Shown: piece by piece, positions 19,872-30,429 of the stretch
How positions within the stretch are numbered: the first letter of the stretch is position 1
How the letters are laid out: every line of letters starts with the position of its first letter
Origin: Mermis nigrescens
Taxonomy: Eukaryota > Nematoda > Enoplea > Mermithida > Mermithidae
Direction of reading: 5' to 3'
Length of the DNA: 64,000 nt
Assembly (NCBI GenBank): GCA_036768485.1
Contig: JAVLUZ010000583.1
Location: forward strand, 172,501 to 236,500
Notes under the pieces: model-generated
What the model saw: the letters and a program-made list of their open reading frames with translations, nothing else
What the model was told of the DNA's origin: nothing
Database searches by the model: none
Position numbers and translations under genes: made by a program

Positions 19872-22422
19872 TCAGCGCAAAAGGATTTGCTATCAAGGAC
19901 GATCTCCTACAAATGTAGTAGAATTTTTGGAGGCATTAAGAGATGCAGCTGTACAGTTACAGCTAAACATCTCTGAACAAATTGCGTTGGAAACGCTACC
20001 TCGCAGAAATTATCAGTTTTCTGCCTCAATTCAAATGCCAGATCATGATACGCAACCTTATCGACATACTCGGCTAGAAAAGCAACAGTCATATTGGTCT
20101 TGGCATATGGATCGTCAACCCCTTCAAGCACCATATGTTAATGTCACCAATTATCGTCCGATTTTTGTCAATAATCAGCAAATGTCGTATGAAGTTACGC
20201 TACGCTTATTGACAAGAAGAAATGCAGTTCGTCAACAGTATATCTTTGGATACGACTCAGAATTTGTGAATGATTGTCGTTCTATGCCATTTTCTAATTG
20301 GGAAAATCGTTGGAAAACCTTGTATCCCAATTATCAAGTTTCGAATGGCCCGTTTGTCAGATATATCCAAGTTGCCAGCATAATCGGCCAAGTTTACATT
20401 TGGGATATATCAGCATTTGAAGAAGCACCAATCGGTCTTCATGAGCTTCTCATCACTCCATTAGAGGATGTGAGATTCATTTGCCATGATCCAACAAATG
20501 ATCGTATAGCGTATTTTCACGTCTTTGGACCACGAATAGCAGCTATAGAAGCTTGGCTTGTTCATCGCTACAAAAATTATCGGCCAAGTCGCGATCCGTT
20601 TCAAGCTCATTTTATTGACACGTTATCTTTGGTAACACTCTTCAATATGCAAGTCAATGTTGTACCTGGAAATCATAAGCTGTCGACGTTGCTCAATTTT
20701 TATTTTGGTGTTCGTCTGGAAGACCCATCAATCATATATGCTGGTCAGGGGTGGAACCGTACACCCCTCACAAACGACATGATGCGTCATCTCATCATTG
20801 ATGTCATCGGCACGCTTGACATGTATATACTCTTCGACCTTTTCACTGGCGAACGAAGTAGATTTAGTCCAGAAGGACCACCTAGAGGACTAACTTTTCG
20901 AAGAGATGAAATGAATGGAATACCGCCAGCCGTCGGCACAAGAAGGGTAATTCCCCTGTCAGCGCGTGCACAAGAAAACAGTCCGCCAAGTAGCAAAGAA
21001 AACAAGCAACGACTGTCAGAATATCAAAAAACAGTGTTGAACATTGAGGCACGTCTTAAAAGCAAATATGACCCTGATTCTGACGTCGAATATAATGAAT
21101 TATATGATGATGCAATTGATGTGACGCCAGCAATTTCGCCAACACAAGAACAAAGCACGTCAAATCAGCAATTATTGCGTGATTTTTCTTTGGCAGTCAC
21201 TGCACCGCAAGTTGCAGATCAGAGCAACCAAGCTGGTTTCATATCAGCTCAAGTTCCCACAACAACATCTACTTCGTCTATGTTCACTATATCCTTAGGT
21301 GTTACTCCCGTTCCGATAGAGATAGCACCTATGAACGAGGAAGAACCAGAAATCGAACTATATTATGATTTGGAAGAGATGGAAATGGTCGACGAAACGA
21401 CATATTCGCCGCCAAGAGATAAACCAGATAATGATAAGAGTGATGAAGCTAGTAAGAAGAGAGACACGGCTATTGTCAATGTCAGCTTGTTGACTAGTAT
21501 GCCACCTGTAGTCATTTCTGACACTTCTACGACTACTTCAGTTCCAACCGTCGTCATGACTACAATGACTACGACTAAGCCGGCAGTAGCCCAAAAGCAA
21601 AAGCAAAGAGTTAGACCAGCACCTGAGATTGCGGAGTCTGACCCAGTTGCAGAAACGCAGCTACCTGATGTGCAAACGCGAAAGTTTGATTATTTGCAAG
21701 CTTGGAACGAAAATATGGCTATGACATCAAGCCAAAATCTATACTTTCTATTGGAAGAGAACTTTGTTCGCCTTCAAGCTAATTTGGGACCATCTGAAAG
21801 TCGTCATCTTTTCACAGCATTGCAAAACGCCGGACAGAATCTGATCTATGAAATCTCAGCAGCTTTTAGTGGGATGCCCACTGGCAGAGCTTTATCGGCT
21901 TTGGCACCACCCGTGCCTAAAATGCAAATGTTTCAACCATTGCCAGAGAACAATGAAATGCAACGTGAACGTCTTGGTGTACCGCCACGCTTCATCAATC
22001 CAATGTCAATGCATTTACGTCTATATTGTGCAGATCCAAGATTCGTCAAACCACGATTTTTTGTCCGAACTGGCGCAATGATTTATGAAGTTGGAGAAGA
22101 ATGTTTGGCTAATCACCCGCCATTAGAACCACCGTCTGAAGTCAGAACGGAACAAGGCTATATGGTGATGCCTTATTTCTATCCGCATCGAGTGCATCAA
22201 CCCCCTGAGGTTGAAGCGGCTTTATGTCTAACAACTCGACAAATGACGGATATCTTTGAAGCATATCGAGAGTTCGAGCAAGAATATGACTCAACGTATC
22301 GGTACATTCCTCAATTCCGTACGCCATCTGTCATGAGAGCGCCAATTTTACTTCAGTTTATGGACAGACAATTTCACTTTTTGAGGCGTGGTACCGTGAT
22401 GCACGAATTGCCTGGAGAATGA
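19849..22422 (+). CDS. ORF3: DEDD-type 3'-5' exonuclease domain plus conserved C-terminal domain
   Basis: Numbering here counts codon 19864 as residue 1. An RNase D/WRN/EXD1-like exonuclease domain spans about residues 125-330. Motif I is GYDSEFV (Asp131, Glu133). Strands with IQVAS and VYIWDIS follow. Motif II is CHDPTNDRIAYFHV (Asp213). Then come HFIDTLSL, a KLSTLLNFYFGV helix, WNRTPLT, and motif III RHLIIDV (Asp313, with His309 where DEDDy enzymes have Tyr). Residues about 335-610 are a Ser/Thr/Pro-rich linker with an acidic patch. Residues about 620-852 form a second conserved domain that I do not recognise. Such enzymes trim RNA or single-stranded DNA 3' ends; the role in the element is inference. 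The frame overlaps pol by 23 bases in another phase, and its first in-frame ATG is only at 20035, inside the protein. It ends early by a frameshift near 22385. Confidence 0.85.
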   Translation, partial: QKTEELGNQRKRICYQGRSPTNVVEFLEALRDAAVQLQLNISEQIALETLPRRNYQFSASIQMPDHDTQPYRHTRLEKQQSYWSWHMDRQPLQAPYVNVTNYRPIFVNNQQMSYEVTLRLLTRRNAVRQQYIFGYDSEFVNDCRSMPFSNWENRWKTLYPNYQVSNGPFVRYIQVASIIGQVYIWDISAFEEAPIGLHELLITPLEDVRFICHDPTNDRIAYFHVFGPRIAAIEAWLVHRYKNYRPSRDPFQAHFIDTLSLVTLFNMQVNVVPGNHKLSTLLNFYFGVRLEDPSIIYAGQGWNRTPLTNDMMRHLIIDVIGTLDMYILFDLFTGERSRFSPEGPPRGLTFRRDEMNGIPPAVGTRRVIPLSARAQENSPPSSKENKQRLSEYQKTVLNIEARLKSKYDPDSDVEYNELYDDAIDVTPAISPTQEQSTSNQQLLRDFSLAVTAPQVADQSNQAGFISAQVPTTTSTSSMFTISLGVTPVPIEIAPMNEEEPEIELYYDLEEMEMVDETTYSPPRDKPDNDKSDEASKKRDTAIVNVSLLTSMPPVVISDTSTTTSVPTVVMTTMTTTKPAVAQKQKQRVRPAPEIAESDPVAETQLPDVQTRKFDYLQAWNENMAMTSSQNLYFLLEENFVRLQANLGPSESRHLFTALQNAGQNLIYEISAAFSGMPTGRALSALAPPVPKMQMFQPLPENNEMQRERLGVPPRFINPMSMHLRLYCADPRFVKPRFFVRTGAMIYEVGEECLANHPPLEPPSEVRTEQGYMVMPYFYPHRVHQPPEVEAALCLTTRQMTDIFEAYREFEQEYDSTYRYIPQFRTPSVMRAPILLQFMDRQFHFLRRGTVMHELPGE

Positions 22423-23446
22423 CTGAACAGTTACGTCGTATGATCTTTTCATCGCTCGGTGAGAAATTTTTACACGTCGTACCCAGCTGATGTTTTTGTT
22501 GAATTCCCTGAAATTGTTGAGAATATCGGCAATAACTTTGATATGCATCGAGCCATTCATGAAATTCGTCAGGCAACTGACCCTCAACTTCTGGTGCCAG
22601 TCCAATTTGCCCGTCATCCATCTAAACAGCGCGTCGAACATTATATCAAGAGAAAAAATTGCCAATAATTATCGAGCAGTCAAAAGCTAAACCATCAACT
22701 TCTGCTGTACAAAAAGGTACTCAAAAAAGGCTGATGTCTCAGCCCAAGAGACCCGACGAAGCGACAAAGCATCGTTGGCGCAACGTCGTGGATATGACCA
22801 TGCAAGTACTCTTGCTTGCCATATGATCCAGCGTAGGCGAAACCAAATGGTACAGGAGGAAAGAGAAAGGCAGCCCTTCGACGGGCCTGTGCGCTCCGCC
22901 ACCACGAGTGCATGTATCTCGTAGAATGGCAGATTTACGACAGGCGTCGAGTATCCAAAGAGATCGACCCGCAGGAATATCTTCAGCGTCGTCGTCAGTA
23001 TTCAGAAAGTGTACAACGTGCACGACAGACAGTTCGCCGAACCACGGCTCCAATGACAGTTTCGGCAATGACACAACAAACTTCACATTCAATGCCATAC
23101 CGTCAGCGACGTTCTACATCGACAACACCATCTCGTCAATATTCTAGTGTGAGTCAGTATGACAGGAATCATCTGTCTTATGATTTTCATTCGTCTGATC
23201 CACAGCCGCATGGCAATCACAAAGGCAATTTGGTTCATTTAGACGACACCAATATCCGACACCAAGTCGTCGTCCTCAGTATTATCATCGTGATCAGCAA
23301 TGTCATGATGATCGTCAGGGTTGCCGCGATCGTTTACATCGCTAATTTGTCAATCACGTCGTGCAGCATCTCCGATTAGAGCCCGAAGGGCTAGGAGCAT
23401 AATTGTATTTTTCTGTATTTGCTTGTTATTTTGTTACTAATCTTTC
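22383..23446 (+). pseudogene. frameshifted C-terminal part of ORF3
   Basis: The coding signal continues past the stop at 22422 in shifting frames. About 22383-22490 encodes a W-x-M-x-E-Q-L-R-R-M segment that also occurs in element 2 near 43970-44000. About 22470-22668 encodes an acidic-hydrophobic helix-like segment, and 22740-23400 an Arg/Gln/Ser-rich tail. Breaks lie near 22380 and 22465, both beside T or A runs, and again between 22668 and 22900 and near 23340. One frame at the end closes with a basic stretch followed by a short hydrophobic run before a stop near 23446. I infer that the intact ORF3 product is roughly a third longer than the frame to 22422, with a basic, probably nucleic-acid-binding tail. 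Confidence 0.5.
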
Positions 23447-23599
23447 AGTGTTATCTCCAACTCTAAGGGTTACAGTTCCCTTTCAAGAGCCCCACAAACT
23501 TTTTAATTAAAATTCATTTAAAAATCTTTCCCTGGAGCCAAAAGATTTACAACTTTTGGAACGCAAAGTTTTTTAAAGACAACGTCACAGCCGTGCTGT

Positions 23600-23790
23600 T
23601 TATTGGGACCGACTACACACAGTGTCCGCTCGGCGTTCAACATCAACTGCATTTTCTTTTCGAACCTTTTCGTAACAACTGGTTGGGGCCGACTCAACGC
23701 GGCGCCCCCGTTTACATTTATCAACATCCTTTTTGGGCCGACACCACACAGTGCCCTATGGTCAGAAAATTTTGCCACCCGTGTCAAATT
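23600..23790 (+). repeat. short degenerate repeats in element 1 3' region
   Basis: Three units of about 60-75 bases start with TTGGGACCGACTACACACAG, TTGGGGCCGACTCAACGC and TTGGGCCGACACCACACAG at about 23607, 23681 and 23735. They lie between the end of ORF3 coding signal and the right LTR. Function unknown. Confidence 0.6.
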
Positions 23791-23804
23791 TTCCCCAAAA
23801 CCCT

Positions 23805-23810
23805 GGGGAG
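23805..23810 (+). promoter_or_regulatory. polypurine tract before right LTR
   Basis: GGGGAG immediately precedes the LTR start TGTAGCAG. Element 2 has GGGGGAG immediately before its LTR start TGTAACTG, supporting a shared plus-strand priming site. Confidence 0.65.
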
Positions 23811-24987
23811 TGTAGCAGCACGTGCAACACTATTTGTTGTGCGCTTTTGGAGCGCATTTTCACTTTGCTGCTGTTAGCGACTTTGATATAGTGGCGCTAA
23901 TGCATGTATTTGGTTCGGTACATATCGATAGATTTGGATGTAAAGGACGACTGCAGTTGATGCCATTTTTGGTGCAGCTGGCATCGTTAGAGATGCCCAA
24001 GCTGCTACTCCATGGTTTAAGTCCCCCTTTATTTTTCAAAACACATACCTTTTTCAACTAAAACGGGCATGGGAACCGGGACCTATGGAGAGCAAGATAG
24101 CACTGAACTGATATTATTATTCAACTATTAACCATGTACATAAATCTTCACGTTTTTCCTCTTCTAATGTGTATATTTCTTGTGCCTATGTGTCTGTTTT
24201 GTGTCTATGTAAAATTATGTATATAATATGTCACATTTTGTGCGTCACTTTTCGTGGAATTGTTTGGATTCTCGATTATGATTATTATCATTCAAAGTAC
24301 ACGATATAGTACGGTTTGCAGTTTGGGTGTTCTTCCCGCAGCTTATTTTTGTTATTACCGGCTGTAAAATTGAAAGTTAATATAGCGCCACATTAGGGAA
24401 GTAATTGCCTCTGATAGTGGAAGGGGTGTCCTTACCTTATTTAAGGGCCTTTGTAGAGGTAAAAACCTTTAATATGCCAGAGAAGCAATTATTTTATTAT
24501 CTCAAAAATTAAACAAAAAATCAAACAGGAAAAAAGGAACTTGCTCTGACAGAACTGCGGCTTGTTAGGATTCGAATATTGTTGGCTTTTTCCATTATAG
24601 AATTGTTTTCTATTTATCGGCCAAAATAATGAGATCCGGCAGTTTCAAATGGTTTTTAGACCAAGTATGTATTGTGTTATGACATGTACCTTTGCCGAGG
24701 GTTGGGCAAGTGCTAGTCTAGGATCCCGTGGAGCTGGGGCAGTTGTGGATAAAGAACGCTTTCGGGTCTGTACGATTTCACAGCTAATAATAAGATTACG
24801 CTCGGTTCTGGAACGTTTTTTGGTTCTGTCCGTTTTCACAGTAATTATTAGGATCACATTCGGAATCGACCCTGCACAACTGATTTCAGGTTCGCCAAGC
24901 GAATTTGTATCCTTAGTACCCTAAGTGAGCTTACTGGGGGTCGGATTAAGTATCAGACCCCAGCTTGTAACACTACGGACTGTTACA
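23811..24987 (+). repeat. element 1 right LTR, complete
   Basis: It runs from TGTAGCAGCACG to GGACTGTTACA and matches 11263-12424 over its length apart from scattered differences. It contains the regulatory and polyadenylation region of the element; a plausible TATATAATATG box lies near 24219. Confidence 0.93.
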
Positions 24988-25173
24988 CACTTAACTCTAT
25001 GCTACCGGACAAGTATCTTAATGTTTTTTATTATTGAAAATTGGGGAAATAATGGGAAGACTCTGAAGGTATAGTTCACAGTGCACTATCGATAGCTACT
25101 AGTATTGGCTATGTTATTATCGCTAACTGCTAAGGCAAGTTCGTCTATACGTGTAACTCTCGCGAAAGTTACA
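24988..25173 (-). repeat. solo LTR of family 2 (the element 2 family)
   Basis: The reverse complement matches 46117-46301: both start TGTAACT with an AGTTACAC hairpin partner, share GGCTATG, TTTTTCAATAAT-type and CTTGTCCGGTAGCATAGAG blocks, and end GAGTTAAGTGT. No internal sequence or purine tract adjoins, so it is a solo LTR. Its end touches element 1's right LTR with no spacer, and no target duplication was seen. Confidence 0.85.
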
Positions 25174-26114
25174 ATCGGATGGTCGGTGAATTAGGACGGT
25201 CACTGAAACGGAAATTTCGGATTCTAAAAATAACCTGTTTTTTCGTTAGACTGGCGAAGAAGGACGGTCGGAGATTCGGGACGTTCGCAGAACGGACATA
25301 CCCGCTCACATCCCTATTCTTGAAGCGTACGAACGTGAACGAATGTAGGCAATCGAAATGAAAATGCAGTCTTTTAACAAATATCAATATGAAGTACGTA
25401 GGTACACTGTAATATACAACGATTACATACAATGCACTTCATATCGAATTCGCGTCTGAATTTATTTGCCTTCGAACAAAAAAGGAGAAAAACGATTGAA
25501 ATTTAGCCGAATATGATTTTTTTAGTGGTGTGGCCCAATCGAACTTTTCGATGTCACCCCTTTCTACAGAAAAACGACATAAAGCAAAAATTTGCCCCAT
25601 TGAATAACTCTTTAAGTGTGGATGGTATTTGCAAAATTTAATCGAAATTCAGACACATTGTTGAAACGTTCTGACTGGTTCTCAATCTAGCCTAGTGCAT
25701 GAACGCCGAGATCGAATTTTAATACAATAATTCCGATTTTTTCAATGCCTGATGACATCCTGATCTAGCATGAAAGAAGTCGTGTCTTTGAAATATAAAA
25801 AAGCACTTTTGAAAAACGTTTTTCTTATGGTTTCTCGTGGATTTACACTGCGTAGTAAATTGGTTTACACTAGTCGACAAGCGCATCAAAAGATGGTATA
25901 GGGTGGTGAAAAAATTTGCCTTACGGCAATTACATACATACATAAGTCACAACACAAGAGCCGCCAAAACTTTCTGTGCTACATAATCCGTCGTTTCCAG
26001 GTTTCATGAGCCCGATCGGGCCATTTTGACCGAAACTTCGGAATCAGGGGTCCGGAAACAGATATTTTAAATCAAAATATGAGGATCATTGTATTTTCCA
26101 GTAAAAACTTCTTC
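25174..26114. other. gene-free interval with old dispersed repeat
   Basis: No supported gene. About 25760-25870 resembles, inverted, 47815-47900 (TGTAAA, GGAAAAnCG and TTCAAAAGT blocks); 26005-26070 resembles 6080-6150. Confidence 0.4.
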
Positions 26115-26130
26115 TACACACACACACAAC

Positions 26131-26184
<54 letters not shown>
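26115..26184. repeat. (AC)n microsatellite
   Basis: A run of AC dinucleotides with two early interruptions. It follows the old dispersed repeat and may be its tail. Confidence 0.95.
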
Positions 26185-26186
<2 letters not shown>

Positions 26187-27119
26187 GATGCAACTAGAAA
26201 TGATAAAGATTTTTTCTACATGTGCGGCATGTCAGGATATCTATCCAATTATCAGATCTTGATGATTACTGTGACTTTCAGGGTTGAGAATTTCTTTTCT
26301 GCAGTCCAGTCTGCTCCAGCGTTTTTTTCCTAGCTATTTGGTTGGCATTATAGACCAGACCCAAAATTTTTTCAACTTTTTCCACGTTCTTTGGGAGGTC
26401 CAACACATTAAAAAGTAGAGCACCTGTGTTGAAAAATCAGTTTTTTACGTAGAAAATCCATGTACACATGTATTAGCGGTGTTTGATGCACTTTTTGTTT
26501 AAAAAATTTCGCGCTTTACTAGAAATATCACGATCAGTATTTGTTATTTTTGTTTAAACTTGAATTTTATTCTCCCAGTAAAGCATTTTTAGCCAATTCT
26601 GAAGTCGCTTTTGACAATAAAAACTATAATTTATCAAATGGCGCGAGTTTCAATTACATTTTTGCATTACAAAACTAACCAAATCCGTGCAGAAGATATG
26701 ATTTTTAATCGTAGTGAAAATTCAAATCAGATTTTCGGTAAAAATGTTGTAAAATTGGCGCGGCGCGGCTTAAAGATTAATAACGAGTAAGAATGACCTA
26801 ATCATCTGGCGCGAAGCGCCGAAAATTTTTTGACGTTTTACCTCTCTAAAACGCATTCTAATATTACAAGAATTTTCCACAAATGCCAACCAAGCCCAAA
26901 AATTTTTTTCATTCCCCAAAAATTTGGTTGACAAATAGACCAAAAGTGGAAAAAACGGTGGTCTGCTCTGCTGTTTCTTTTGTAAATTGAACTGATTTAG
27001 TTTACTCGAGGATAACAAGACAAAGACAAGAAAATATTTATTGTTTAGAAAAATGCATGAAACTTGGTAAAACACGGATACACGATAAAACCGACTGAAC
27101 AAAAGGACATACAGATCAC
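26185..27119. other. gene-free interval
   Basis: No coding region or repeat end could be supported. Small CGCG-containing motifs near 26760 and 26815 are isolated. Confidence 0.4.
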
Positions 27120-27176
27120 GAGTGTGATAAACTAGGTATGCCCTCTGATTGAAATTGTAAAATCAATGTTTAGGAG

Positions 27177-28900
27177 CTCTTTTTGAACAAACGAAGGTTG
27201 GGAGAGGTGACTATTTGATCAGGTAAGGAGTTCCAAATTTTCAAATAGCGCTGGGAAAATCGTTGAGGTGAGCATTTGAACGGACAACTGGTAACTTAAG
27301 TTTACGGCGGTTTGTTGCTCGAGTTTTGCAGGAACTAAAAATAAAAAATTCATTAGCATCAATACAAGATAAACCGTTAATAATTTGATACATTAGACAT
27401 AGACATATGTGAAGACGACGAAGTTCTAAAGAAGGTAGGTTACAGTTTGTATGCTCAGGATTGGATATTACAATGAAAACCAACAGACGTTTAGTAAATT
27501 TACGCTGAACATTTTCAAGACGATTTATATCATTTGCATAATATGGATTCCATACAGAAACAGAAAACTCAAGCATGGGTCTTACATAAGTAGCATAGGC
27601 CTTAACTGAAATATCTTTTATCACGAGAAAGAAAAGCTTTGTGTATTAGGAAACAACGAGAACAGCTTTTTTAATTATGTGATTTAAATGTTCCTTACAA
27701 TTAAGATTATGAGAAATATACAAAAAGTAAACACCTAGATCACGAATGGAAGTAATGTCATTTGGAATAGTTATATTATTGAAAAAATAAAGCATTTCTG
27801 GATTACTTTTACCAAGATGTAAAACTGCACATTTTTCCGTAGCAACAGGAAGTTGCCAATTAATAGACCAAGTATAAATATTATCCAGATCTTTTTTGTA
27901 TTGAAAGATAATCAGAAGATGCACCAAAGATTTTGACATCATCGGCAAAGAGGTAAATTTTACTTATTTAATCGAATTACATAGGTCATTAACATAAATT
28001 AAGAATAAAGTAGGACTAATACAACTACCTTTGGGGACACCACTGCCAACAGGCATGAAATTAAAACTCCGTCAATACAAACACACTGAGACCGACCATG
28101 TAAAAAGGAATCAAGCCGATTAAAAAGTAGACCTTTTATTATATATTTTGAGAGCTTATAAAAGCTTAGATAACGGGATTTTATCGAAAGCTTTTAGAAA
28201 AGTCGATGTAAGCTACATCGACAGGAGTCCTATTACTCAAAGATACTGTCCAACTGCGTTTTTATTTAGTAGTTGTAATTCACAAGACTTTGATTTTAGA
28301 AAACCAAACTGAGAAGAAGATAAGAGTCTGTTTGTAGTGAGAAAAATCAACGATTTCTGAATTAATCGAATTTTCCATGATTTTACTTGATGAGCAGCAA
28401 ATAAAAATCGGCCTGTAATTACTCACTAAAGCTGAGTCACCTTTAAAGATCAGTTACATTTTACAATTTCATAAATTGGGGGATAGTGCTAGTCAAAAAG
28501 AAACATTAAAGATACTAGCTAAAGGCTCAGCAAGATAATTTGAAAGTTTTTTCAAGAAAAAATGACAGAGTCCATCGGGATCAATAAAAAAAGAACCTTT
28601 TATTTGATTTAAAACCAGTTGCACGTCCCAGCGTCAAAATGAATGGTTTGCAATGCAAAACCAGTCATCGAATCGAGGAAAGTAGGTTATTAAACAAATT
28701 TACCTTTTCTAAAGGATCAGAATCGATTTTGTGGTCATGAAAAAGAGGTGGAAAAGCGCAATGATTATTCAACCGATTATTGACAAATTTATAAAATGAT
28801 TTCGAACTTTGGCCGAAAAAAGATTAATTTCTTCAGAAGCAGATAAATTTTTTAATTTCAAAATCCAATTTTTTACAAAAAGATTTATATTTGATTTTTG
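27177..28900 (-). pseudogene. reverse transcriptase and C-terminal segment of the non-LTR element
   Basis: Visible motifs in order are SGVPKGSCISPTLFLIYVND near 28055-27990, the catalytic YLFADDVKIFG near 27960-27920, W-x-I-N-W-Q-L-P followed by E-K-C-A-V-L-H-L, then the C-terminal YVRPMLEFSVSVWNPY and LENVQRKFTKRL segments (about 27600-27480), and at the end Q-R-Y-L-K-I-W-N-S-L-P-D with a stop near 27176. The last pattern is typical of the CR1/L2/Jockey group. Frames change at about 27945, 27640 and 27250, so no full protein can be made. Confidence 0.85.
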
Positions 28901-28979
28901 TATCGGTGGAGTTATAAAGTTTATGCTTCTTCCAAAGCATACGTTTTTTAGTAAAAAATTCTTTTAATTAGTTTGGGAT

Positions 28980-29800
28980 ATACGTTTCATGGCTTGGTGA
29001 GTCTACCCAACAAACAAATTATACATATCATTTACATTAGAACAGGTATCAAAAAAGATCAGGCTAAGAAATCTGAGACAGTGCTAGACCTAACGCATTA
29101 AAATCAGCTTTACGAAAGTTAAAAAAGATGACCTAGATTTTGGACTGGCATCAAAAGACAATAAAATATAATTGAATTATGGTCACTATTAGAAAAAGGA
29201 ATATCAACTTTTAATGCGAAATTTGATCAGATGCAAAGAGAAGATCTAGTATATTATTATCATGAGTATTTTCTGTTATTAATTGATGTAAACCAGTGCC
29301 CGAAATTTTGTCGAAAAATTATCAGTAGAAACCGAACTTATCCACCAATTGATTTTTGGCAAATTAAAATCTCCTAAGATTACAAAAGGAAAGGAACAGA
29401 ACAAGCCCATTTGATATATCTACATAATATTTCAGCATAAGCTAGATCATAATCAGGGGGTCGGTAAACCGTAAAATAAATCTGATCTTTCGATCAGAAT
29501 CAAAAATATCAGTTATTAGAATTTCGGGAGCTTTAAAAGCAGCTTATGGATTTATTTGAATAGCATTAAAGGAAGTTTTAAGAAATAAAGCTACACCCCC
29601 ACCACGCTTGCTAAGTTTTAATCACAGCAGAAAAATGCGATAATTTTTGCCAGGGCACAATAATCCATCGAAATATCAATATAGAACCATGTTTCAGAAA
29701 AATAGAGCATCAAAACTTTCTTTATTCAGCAAAAAATGTAAGTTGTTAAGTTTGTTCAGAAGACTTCGAGCATTAGCATAGAAACATTGAAATTTTAAAT
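28980..29800 (-). pseudogene. endonuclease domain of the non-LTR element
   Basis: The reading starts near 29790 with FYANARSLLNKLNNL, followed after a frameshift by an E-T-W segment. It includes the S-D-H-N-S motif near 29175-29195, characteristic of apurinic-type endonucleases, and then an N-F-R-K-A-D-F-N-A-L segment. The enzyme nicks target DNA to start reverse transcription. Several frameshifts and stops make it inactive. Confidence 0.75.
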
Positions 29801-30429
29801 AATTTGGGGCATGGATACCTAATGAATGAGTCGCGCGAGCTATTAATATTTACATTAGGTTTACATTTAACGCAATTAGCACGAAAATCAATGTATAGTC
29901 CTTTGTTCACCTCGAGATTTGCGATCATTCAGCTCATAAACCAGTTTGCGTTGCCGTTTTTGCTGTAGAAAAGATAGGTCAGGATGACAACGTAGACGCG
30001 GTAAAGTGGCCTTTTGGATTGACACGGACTGTCTTATTAATCAATGAGATAAAGCGATGCCTTGCCCGAGCTGAAGTCAGGCAACTTTGACAAATTGAAT
30101 GCGATCATTGTGAATGGGACCATCACAAAAGACGAGAGTAACATCAGACGACACTAGATCATGACCATCAGAATGAGAGTCAATTGTGAGATTTACCTGA
30201 TTTATATCCCCGACACTGTTCGATAAAGGCAAATTGAATAAAACAGTTAAGCCACTTTTTGGAATCCCTTTCAATCGGCATCATTTATCATGGCAGACAA
30301 AACCGTTTTTATCATAATCAATAGAACAATTTCGTGAGCGTTCAAGGCGATCAATTTTATTTTGTAAGTCAGCAAGCTGAGTAGTGCAAATTAGTCTAAA
30401 CGTTGTTCAATATGCAGATATTTTTTCAC

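Larger units (their letters stand above)
11263..24987 (+). mobile_element. element 1: Ty3/Gypsy-class LTR retrotransposon with exonuclease ORF3
   Basis: Two direct repeats of about 1.17 kb (11263-12424 and 23811-24987) flank, in order, a primer-binding-site candidate, a leader, gag-pol with protease-RT-RNase H-integrase order, a long third gene and a purine tract. The domain order places it in the Ty3/Gypsy class. The LTRs differ by scattered substitutions and small indels, so the insertion is not brand new. The left LTR lacks about 21 bases of its start, and no target duplication was found; the left flank is a capsid-like gene and the right flank a solo LTR of family 2. Coding frames are long but carry several frameshifts. 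Confidence 0.93.

Noticed and set aside
19849..19915. Programmed frameshift from pol into ORF3
   Set aside because: No slippery heptamer was seen, and the two elements need opposite shifts in this area, which fits random indels better.
19864..22422. ORF3 as an envelope glycoprotein
   Set aside because: No signal peptide, fusion peptide or long membrane anchor; exonuclease motifs explain the first half.
11240..24995. Target-site duplication around element 1
   Set aside because: Flanks (capsid gene on the left, solo LTR on the right) share no 4-6 bp repeat, consistent with rearrangement.
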